A DNA stretch of 35,492 bases from NCBI GenBank assembly GCA_017469935.1, contig JAFUFL010000012.1:1-35492 (forward strand), in the 5' to 3' direction. The stretch is from Lachnospiraceae bacterium (GTDB taxonomy: Bacteria > Bacillota > Clostridia > Lachnospirales > Lachnospiraceae). The notes under the pieces were generated by a model, which saw only the letters and a program-made list of their open reading frames with translations, had not been told where the DNA came from and searched no databases. Shown in pieces: positions 29,814 through 35,492 of this stretch (within the stretch, counting starts at the first letter, position 1; each line of letters starts with the position of its first letter). Both the position numbers and the translations under genes were made by a program.

Positions 29814-32264
29814 TCAATAATGAAGGAAATCCTTATCCCTCAGAATAATTCTCTGCGCTCCTCCCTTTCTGCGGGAGAAGGAATCCACAAGGCTCGAGAT
29901 CGTCTTGCGGCTTGCATAATAGATCGCCTCATCCACGATATCCCGAATGTCTTCCAGCGTGACGCTGTGCTCTATAGTCTGCATGGACAGGATCCTGCTC
30001 TGCAGGGCACTGATTCCGTACTCATCGATTTCGCACTGCTGCTTGCCGGCATACTCCCTCGCATATCCCAGGAGCGTGTCCACGCTCAGAGCCGCTATGT
30101 CCACTCTGGCCGGGAACATTTCCCTGAGTCTGGGATGATCATTCAGGAATGCGTCCATGACGCCCTTCCTGTCTATCATGATGATCAGAATGCTCCGCTC
30201 CGGAACCGCCAGCATCTCGCACAGCGCTGCGGCGCCCTCCTCAGACATCCGCGATGCTCTCTCGATGATCAGCGCTCCGAACGGCATTCTGGGAATCACG
30301 CGCACCACGTTCTCCCTGGTGATATATATGCCTTCCGACTTGGCGATCTGCCCGACGAAATTAGGGTTGATCTGCCGGTACCTGCGCACCAGCTCTCTCG
30401 ACAGGCTCAGTGTTCCCGCGCCTTCGTCACCGGTGATCACGACATTTCCCCTGCCGCCTTCCAGGAAGATCCTTCCCAGAGCGTCCGACAGCTGCCGGAT
30501 GGAATCCTCGGAGTGAAGATACATATGCCCCGTCGTCTTGCGCTTTCTGTCGGTGGTGGTGAGCGTCATCTGCTCAACCGTGAATTCTTTCGGGAAGTCT
30601 CCCCCGCCCTCCGTCACGAAAAGGCTGGTATCATATCCCTCGTTGCCTTCGTCGTTATCTCTGATCTGAAGTGCCTTGCGAACTTCCCCCGGATCCCATG
30701 ACTTGGTCCCCGACGAAGCTGCACCGCCCTCTCCGGACCTTCCGTCTCTCATAAGCGGCGGCACCTTTACCGTCTCGTCCCCCGGCTCCCGGGGCTCGTC
30801 CGCCTCAAGGCCGTTGGATTCGTAGAAATCCCTCTTGACCTTCTCCCACTCCTGCATGATCTCCTCGAGACTCAGCTGTCCCGTGATCTGCTTGTCGGGT
30901 TTGGGCTCTTCCTGCATGACCATGGCATACTGTCCGTCGGTCTCCTGCATAAGGACCGTGTCGTAGTTTTCAAGGTCCCGGAGTCCCTTGGCCACCGTCT
31001 CCTGCATCTTCTCCTGAGAGAACATGGGCTCGTCCATACCGCCCACTTCAAAGGAATGGTCCTCAAACACCGCATGGTCCGGAGTCGACGGCACGTCAGC
31101 CTCCCGATCGTGTGTCTCCGCCCCGCGCGTTTTCCTTCTCGAAGCCGAATCCTGTCTGCGGTTTTTTCCCCGTTCCTTCTCTGTTGTCCTCTTTTTCCTT
31201 TTCAGCTCTCTGGGGCTGACCTCGTACTCCTCGTACTCCCAGGGTATTTCCGCGGTCTCCGGCTCCCTGTTGAGAGCGGGAATGGAATCAACGGACTCCT
31301 GCGGCTGCACGGACTCCCGCTGTGCGGGCTCCAATCCCTGCTCGTCCCGGCCGCCGGGCTCCTCCCCGGCATGGTCGGTTCGTTCCGGTTCCTCTTCCCG
31401 AGGGGCTCCGCCTTCGGGATCTGCCGGCTCCGGCTCCGCTTCATTTTGGTCCGGCTCCGCTCCCGCGGCGCTTTCCGCCTCTGACCGGTCACTGTCGTAA
31501 GTGTCTCCGCCGCTCTCGTCCCACGCTTCGGGTTTCCCGGCCGCAGCCTCTTCGGAGGTTTCCTCCCGGGGACCGGCTTGCGCAGCTTCTGCGGGCTCCG
31601 CCTGCCGCTCCGGTTCCTGTACCGTCTCCGCCTGCGGAACTTCCTCCTCTTCTCCGTTCATCTTTCTGTAAAGCGCCTTTTGCTTTTCAGTCAGTTCCGT
31701 AAAAGAGGCTTTCAGCTGCAGTGCCTTATACACATATTTGCCATATCCGAAAAAGGCAATGATCTCATCGCACTCGGAAGCACACAGCGTTCTCTCTCCG
31801 GCTTCCAGATAGAGCCTGGCCAGTTCATAGGCCCATTTGTCCCTGAAATCATACCTGGCCATCTCCTCGAGGACGGCGATCCTCTCGTTTACGCTCACAT
31901 TCTGGGCCTTGTACAGCTTGTACTGAAGTACATAGCGGTCCGCGTCTCTGGGCGCCACATTGATATACTCGTTATAGAGCTGCAGTGCCCGCACATAATT
32001 TCCCAGTTTCAGTTCGAGTTCACACAGTGAAAAAATGATCTGCCTTCCGTACGGGCTCTTGGCATAAGCCAGTTCCAGAACCCGCTTGCTGTCATGGTAT
32101 CTTTTATTTATTTTATAGACGTCGCTGATCCTGCAGAGCGTCCTGACATTCTTCACTCTGCGCCAGTCTACCGAATCAGCCACCTCGGCTGCATCCTTGA
32201 AGCGACGCCGTGCGATCAGTGAATCTATTTCATTGATCGTAACTTTAAGTTCATATTTATCCAA
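29814..32264 (-). CDS. TPR protein with long acidic linker and degenerate CbbX/EccA-like AAA+ domain
   Basis: Protein of 816 residues. About 1-200: alpha-helical TPR-like repeats (ALQLYNEYINVAPRDADRY and similar). About 205-560: Glu/Pro/Arg-rich disordered linker with a basic patch (RELKRKKRTTEKERGKNRR, 352-370). About 575-790: AAA+ fold. The Walker A position reads GDEGAGTL (612-619) with Thr for the essential Lys, and the Walker B position reads ALIIERA (664-670) where CbbX/EccA have FIDEA. Both ATPase motifs are thus broken, while FVGQIAKSEG and the following spacing still match that group. Start TTG at 32264 has GAGG 7 bases upstream; no in-frame ATG fits. It is monocistronic behind a TTGACA promoter. 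Function unknown; a scaffold is likely. Confidence 0.8.
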   Translation of the reverse strand: MDKYELKVTINEIDSLIARRRFKDAAEVADSVDWRRVKNVRTLCRISDVYKINKRYHDSKRVLELAYAKSPYGRQIIFSLCELELKLGNYVRALQLYNEYINVAPRDADRYVLQYKLYKAQNVSVNERIAVLEEMARYDFRDKWAYELARLYLEAGERTLCASECDEIIAFFGYGKYVYKALQLKASFTELTEKQKALYRKMNGEEEEVPQAETVQEPERQAEPAEAAQAGPREETSEEAAAGKPEAWDESGGDTYDSDRSEAESAAGAEPDQNEAEPEPADPEGGAPREEEPERTDHAGEEPGGRDEQGLEPAQRESVQPQESVDSIPALNREPETAEIPWEYEEYEVSPRELKRKKRTTEKERGKNRRQDSASRRKTRGAETHDREADVPSTPDHAVFEDHSFEVGGMDEPMFSQEKMQETVAKGLRDLENYDTVLMQETDGQYAMVMQEEPKPDKQITGQLSLEEIMQEWEKVKRDFYESNGLEADEPREPGDETVKVPPLMRDGRSGEGGAASSGTKSWDPGEVRKALQIRDNDEGNEGYDTSLFVTEGGGDFPKEFTVEQMTLTTTDRKRKTTGHMYLHSEDSIRQLSDALGRIFLEGGRGNVVITGDEGAGTLSLSRELVRRYRQINPNFVGQIAKSEGIYITRENVVRVIPRMPFGALIIERASRMSEEGAAALCEMLAVPERSILIIMIDRKGVMDAFLNDHPRLREMFPARVDIAALSVDTLLGYAREYAGKQQCEIDEYGISALQSRILSMQTIEHSVTLEDIRDIVDEAIYYASRKTISSLVDSFSRRKGGAQRIILRDKDFLHY

Positions 32265-32348
32265 CTTTAGACCTCGGTCAGTTACTCGTCACAATTTACT
32301 ACAAACCGGCCATTACCCATTGAAAAACAGGGCAAATTTACTAATTTC

Positions 32349-32377
32349 AGTTTATCATACGCCTATGGCAATGTCAA
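32349..32377 (-). promoter_or_regulatory. Promoter of the TPR/AAA-like gene
   Basis: Minus strand: perfect -35 TTGACA (32372-32377), 17-bp spacer, extended -10 TGATAAACT (TAAACT at 32349-32354), about 85 bp before the TTG start. Confidence 0.75.
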
Positions 32378-32455
32378 AAAACAATGCCCTTCTTGTTGGC
32401 TCAATTGCCCTGCTCCGGGTCCGGCGAAAGACTGCCTCCCTATGGAGTCGACGCC

Positions 32456-33343
32456 TTATTCTTCGCCGCCCGTCCCGGGGTCCAGAAGGAGCGAGAGAAG
32501 CGCGAACTGCTCCAGCGAGAGGTCCTCTCCCCTGACGGTCGGCGGCAGTCCGATTTTCTCAAGCGCCTGCGTCACTTCTTCCCTGGTGTACTGCTTTCCG
32601 CCGAGCGTATAGCCGTGGGAGATCGCGTTTGCCAGCGTCTTGCGCCTCTGGTTGAAAGCCGCCCGGATCAGGGCGAACATGACCTTCTCGCTGCACTCCA
32701 CCGGTGGCTCCGCATACGCCTTCAGGCACAGGACGCAGCTGTCCACCCCCGGCCGCGGGATGAAATTGGAGGGGCTCACGTTCAGTGCCAGCTCCGGCTC
32801 GGCAAAATATTGCACAGCCAGCGACAGCGCCCCGTATTCCTTGCTTCCGGGCCCTGACCGGATCCTGTCCGCCACTTCCTTCTGCACCATAACCGTGATG
32901 CTCGTGAACACATTCTTCTGCTCCAAAAGCTGCATCAGGATCGGCGTCGTCACATAATACGGAAGATTGGCCACCACCTTGAGCGGCTTTCCTCCATTAT
33001 AATCCTCACAGATCTGCCGCAGGTCCGTCTTGAGAATGTCCTGCCACAATATTTTGACATTGTCGCAGTCCTCCAGCGTCTCCGCCAGCACCGGACGCAG
33101 ACTCTCGTCGATCTCGACGCAGATGACTTTCCCGGCCGCCTTCGACAGAAGCTGCGTCATGCTGCCGATTCCCGGCCCGATCTCCAGCACGCAGTCGTCC
33201 TCCGTGATCTGCGCGGCATCAATAATGCCTCTGATCAGGTCCGCGTTGATCAAAAAGTTCTGGCCGTACTTCTTGCGCGCCCTGATCCCGTATTTTTCCA
33301 AAATATACCGGGTCGCCCCCGGTGAAGCCAAAATTTCTCTCAT
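32456..33343 (-). CDS. rsmA: 16S rRNA (adenine1518/1519-N6) dimethyltransferase
   Basis: KsgA/RsmA of 295 residues: dimethylates two adjacent adenines in helix 45 of 16S rRNA with SAM. KKYGQNFLIN near the N-terminus, SAM-binding EIGPGIGSMTQLL (about 54-66), VICVEIDE (motif II) and catalytic NLPYYVTTPI (motif IV) are intact. The C-terminal helical domain follows, with FIPRPGVDSCV. It starts 19 bp after tatD with an AGAGG site and forms the common tatD-rsmA pair; the ribonuclease M5 gene (rnmV), often found between them in Firmicutes, is absent here. Confidence 0.97.
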   Translation of the reverse strand: MREILASPGATRYILEKYGIRARKKYGQNFLINADLIRGIIDAAQITEDDCVLEIGPGIGSMTQLLSKAAGKVICVEIDESLRPVLAETLEDCDNVKILWQDILKTDLRQICEDYNGGKPLKVVANLPYYVTTPILMQLLEQKNVFTSITVMVQKEVADRIRSGPGSKEYGALSLAVQYFAEPELALNVSPSNFIPRPGVDSCVLCLKAYAEPPVECSEKVMFALIRAAFNQRRKTLANAISHGYTLGGKQYTREEVTQALEKIGLPPTVRGEDLSLEQFALLSLLLDPGTGGEE

Positions 33344-33362
33344 ATTAAAAACCTCTGATAAG

Positions 33363-34127
33363 TTATAAATGGTACATCTTTATTGCGTTCTGCTCCGTGA
33401 CGCGGATTACTTCCTCTTCCGTGATCCCCTTGATCTGTGCCAGCTTCGTCACTACATAAGGCAGATACAGGGAGCTGTTGCGCTTTCCGCGATAAGGAAC
33501 CGGCGCCAGATACGGACAGTCTGTCTCCAGAAGAAGATTCTCAAGCGGGATCTGCTGTGCGACTTCCACCAGTTTCCTGGCATTCTTGAAGGTCAGAACT
33601 CCTCCCACCCCTATATAGTAACCCATCTTGACATACTCTTTTGCAAGTTCTGCACTGTAGGAATAACAGTGTATCACGCCTCCGGTCTTTCCGTCATGAT
33701 TTTCTTTCAAGATCCGCATTGTATCTGCCGCCGCTTCCCTGGAATGGACGACTATGGGAAGATCTTCCTCCACGGCCAGCTGCAGCTGCCTGGCGAACCA
33801 ATATTTCTGAATCTCGTGATCCGGCTCCGGCCAGTAGTAGTCCAGGCCGATTTCGCCGACTGCCAGTGCCCTCTCATCCTGAAGCTTTACCCTGATCTCT
33901 TCCAAAAGAGCGTCCGACATCTCCGCGCAGTGCTCGGGATGAATTCCCAGCGCGCAATAAACGTGCGGATATTTGTGAGCAAGTTTCAGGCATTCGTCTA
34001 TACTTTCCGGCGATGCCGCTATATTTACAACCGTTCCGATCCCCGCTCCGGGGAGCGACTCCAGCAGTTCTTCCCTGTCATTGTCAAAAGCTTCATCGTC
34101 ATAATGTGCATGTGTATCAAATATCAT
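33363..34127 (-). CDS. tatD: TatD-family metal-dependent DNase
   Basis: Metal-dependent hydrolase of 254 residues. Metal ligands are seen in order: FDTHAHYDD (His6 and His8), GEIGLDYYW (Glu), PIVVHSREA (His), IHCYSYSAEL (His) and LETDCPYLAP (Asp). The fold is a TIM barrel. The start ATG has GGAAGG. It is first of the tatD-rsmA operon. Assigned as 3'-5' DNase or quality-control nuclease by family. Confidence 0.95.
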   Translation of the reverse strand: MIFDTHAHYDDEAFDNDREELLESLPGAGIGTVVNIAASPESIDECLKLAHKYPHVYCALGIHPEHCAEMSDALLEEIRVKLQDERALAVGEIGLDYYWPEPDHEIQKYWFARQLQLAVEEDLPIVVHSREAAADTMRILKENHDGKTGGVIHCYSYSAELAKEYVKMGYYIGVGGVLTFKNARKLVEVAQQIPLENLLLETDCPYLAPVPYRGKRNSSLYLPYVVTKLAQIKGITEEEVIRVTEQNAIKMYHL

Positions 34128-34159
34128 ATCCTTCCTCTGTAAAAAAAAATAAAAAAGGC

Positions 34160-34188
34160 TTGCATTTTCAAAACTCTTCCCCTATAAT
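34160..34188 (+). promoter_or_regulatory. Promoter of the tRNA-Lys gene
   Basis: -35 TTGCAT (34160-34165), 17-bp spacer, perfect -10 TATAAT (34183-34188), about 50 bp upstream of the tRNA. Confidence 0.8.
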
Positions 34189-34237
34189 AACACTTGCGTC
34201 GCGAATAAGAAAACTTTTTCAAGACACAAATCAATAA

Positions 34238-34310
34238 GCGCTTCTAGCTCAGCTGGTAGAGCACCTGACTCTTAATCAGGGTGTCCAGGGTTCGAGTCCC
34301 TGGAGGCGCA
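34238..34310 (+). tRNA. tRNA-Lys (anticodon CUU)
   Basis: 73-nt cloverleaf. The acceptor arm is GCGCTTC with GAGGCGC (one G-U pair) and discriminator A. The D arm has GCTC/GAGC. The anticodon stem CCTGA/TCAGG closes loop CTCTTAA with CTT at 34271-34273, and the T arm CAGGG/CCCTG closes TTCGAGT. The CCA end is not encoded. It reads AAG codons and stands alone rather than in a tRNA cluster. Confidence 0.97.
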
Positions 34311-34317
34311 CGAAGCG

Positions 34318-34355
34318 AAAAGCTTGTGAGAACCATGTTTTCACAAGCTTTTTTT
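34318..34355 (+). terminator. Terminator of the tRNA-Lys transcript
   Basis: Stem AAAAGCTTGTGA with TCACAAGCTTTT, 8-11 nt loop, continuing into a T run, directly after the tRNA. Confidence 0.93.
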
Positions 34356-34646
34356 GTTGCGCTTCAGGGGCGAATTTCATTCCGATCTGTACCCCTAAAT
34401 GGTAACACTTTCTGACATTCTACCCCCCACCATACACAATCTATATTAAGATCAAAATTCACTCCGCATCTCTTATTTTCTTCTCTTTTTCCCGGCTAAA
34501 TCAACTCTATTCAACACTTCCAGACTCCCTCGTTATTACATTTATTAAGAATTTGTTACAGAATTTGTATTTAATATTTGCAATTGTGTCATCTCTTCGT
34601 TATAATCTATGTAAATGTTGTTAATATTTCACGGAGGAGTTTTTCT
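34356..34646. other. Intergenic region upstream of the secreted repeat protein
   Basis: AT-rich stretch of 291 bp. Apart from the promoter at 34578-34606 it holds only a short direct repeat (AGAATTTGT twice near 34550-34570). I see no RNA gene or ORF. Confidence 0.6.
34578..34606 (+). promoter_or_regulatory. Promoter of the secreted repeat protein gene
   Basis: -35 TTGCAA (34578-34583), 17-bp spacer, perfect -10 TATAAT (34601-34606). It gives a leader of about 35 nt that includes GGAGGAG. Confidence 0.8.
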
Positions 34647-35492
34647 ATGAAACGCAAAATAGCTTTAATTCTTGCCGGATGCCTGGCAATATCACCTGTC
34701 TCAGCAGGTCTTTACACCACACAGGCATTTGCAGCCGAGACCGATACTATTTCCGAAGCAGCTCAGCAGACTCCCCTGGTAGTAGAAGTAAAAGACGAAA
34801 ATGATGTAACTCTGACAGAGTCCGGGAAAGAGACAGAAGCCGAAAAGTACACCATAGAAGTCGGTGAAACCCGCAGGCTTACTGCTCACATTGAACAGGG
34901 CTCCGACTCTCCCGTCCTATCTGAATGGAGCAGCGATGCACCCGAGATCATCTCCATCGACGATGAAGGCGTGATCACTGCACAATCCGCCGGCGCCGGC
35001 AAGATCTCTCTCAGCATCTCAGGCGACGCTGATCAGGATCCCTTACTTATTGAATTTGAGATTATCGTCATCTCCGGGGAAGATGAATCTTCCGATACAG
35101 TCATAAATGAAGAAACTTCTGAAATCGATGCCGATGAAACCGCAGATGCATCTGCTTCCGCGGAAGCCGCAGCAGAAACTCCGCAGGCAGAAGATCCGGT
35201 TATTGAAGAAAATTCTGTAAAGGAAGCAGCGGAACCTGTTTCTACCGAACAGACCGAAAATGCTTCCGAATCTGCGACCGCGGCCACGACAGAAGAAACC
35301 GCTCAGGACGCAGCCGTTGCCACGACAGAAGAACCCGCACAGGATGCAGTCTCTGCCACAACGGAAGAAGCCGCTCAGGACGCAGCCGTTGCCACGACAG
35401 AAGAACCCGCACAGGATGCAGTCTCTGCCACAACGGAAGAAGCCGCTCAGGACGCAGCCACTGCCACACCAGAAGAAATCGCACAGGATGCA
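34647..35492 (+). CDS. Secreted Big2-domain protein with Thr/Glu/Ala repeats (partial, C-terminus off the right edge)
   Basis: 282 codons are visible and no stop is reached. Signal peptide MKRKIALILAGCLAISPVSA... with probable cleavage after AFA (about residue 29). About 45-135 contains a bacterial Ig-like (Big2) domain: VGETRRLTAHIE, LSEWSSDAPEIISIDDEG and VITAQSAGAGKISLSIS. An acidic Ala/Glu/Ser-rich stretch follows, then from codon 214 (nt 35286) in-frame 12-residue repeats of the type TTEE-P/A/T-AQDA. The start has GGAGGAG 7 bases upstream and a strong promoter. The repeats are probably a wall-spanning stalk or linker toward domains beyond the edge (inference). A surface anchor is not visible. 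Confidence 0.88.
   Translation, partial: MKRKIALILAGCLAISPVSAGLYTTQAFAAETDTISEAAQQTPLVVEVKDENDVTLTESGKETEAEKYTIEVGETRRLTAHIEQGSDSPVLSEWSSDAPEIISIDDEGVITAQSAGAGKISLSISGDADQDPLLIEFEIIVISGEDESSDTVINEETSEIDADETADASASAEAAAETPQAEDPVIEENSVKEAAEPVSTEQTENASESATAATTEETAQDAAVATTEEPAQDAVSATTEEAAQDAAVATTEEPAQDAVSATTEEAAQDAATATPEEIAQDA
35286..35492 (+). repeat. 36-bp tandem coding repeat, 72-bp higher-order period
   Basis: Five full units and one cut by the edge. Units 2 and 4 (35322-35357 and 35394-35429) are identical. Units 3 and 5 differ at two bases. The alternation of two unit types gives a 72-bp period. It encodes ATTEE-x-AQDA-type 12-mers. Confidence 0.95.

Noticed and set aside
29814-32264. Assignment of the AAA-like protein to a type VII secretion locus
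   Set aside because: No WXG100, FtsK/EccC or other type VII gene is near; only fold similarity of the AAA region supports it.

Overview
The window looks like a chromosomal segment of a moderately high-GC member of the Firmicutes, most likely Lachnospiraceae or a close clostridial relative. This rests on protein content and is inference: a Tad-type pilus ATPase pair next to Hanks-type kinase/FHA/PP2C genes, a phosphate acetyltransferase and formate channel of a mixed-acid fermenter, a DtxR-type regulator, GlgB, strong GGAGG ribosome binding sites and many Lys/Asp/Glu-rich low-complexity proteins. Nearly everything is on the minus strand. Only metF, a tRNA-Lys gene and a secreted repeat protein at the right edge are on plus.

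Layout from left to right. (1) 1-5320, minus: one operon from a TTGAAT-17-TATAAT promoter, encoding a membrane Ser/Thr kinase, an FHA-like protein with a phosphosite-like repeat tract, a PP2C phosphatase, a 72-aa protein, TadZ/CpaE and TadA/CpaF (cut by the edge). (2) 5463-9660, minus: nitroreductase, ABC exporter and MATE exporter, ending in a clear terminator. (3) 9668-11784: an AGCS sodium:alanine symporter and a small protein made of Asp-rich calcium-loop-like repeats. (4) 11900-16200, minus: HAD hydrolase, GH32 sucrose hydrolase, FNT formate channel and phosphate acetyltransferase. (5) 16299-19260: an ABC-class orphan ATPase (minus) and metF (plus), separated by a structured repeat. (6) 19346-25700, minus: a MacAB/YknXYZ-like four-gene operon with two membrane-fusion proteins, one of which carries a large repeat insertion. 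(7) 25926-29673, minus: cyclophilin, a C39-like protein without its catalytic residues, a DtxR-family regulator and GlgB. (8) 29814-32377, minus: an 816-aa TPR plus degenerate AAA+ protein with its own promoter. (9) 32456-34127, minus: rsmA and tatD. (10) 34160-35492, plus: tRNA-Lys(CUU) and a secreted Big2-domain protein with 36-bp coding repeats running off the edge.

The most unusual content is the kinase/FHA/phosphatase cassette at the head of a Tad operon, which suggests phospho-control of pilus assembly; the 860-aa adaptor whose lipoyl halves are split by about 550 residues of helical repeat and P/E-rich linker; two apparent pseudoenzymes (AAA+ and C39); a 29-bp perfect hairpin between convergent genes; and a small palindrome family (GGCYCGC-N3-GCGRGCC) placed just upstream of three start codons. 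No CRISPR array, insertion sequence with transposase, prophage or rRNA is visible.
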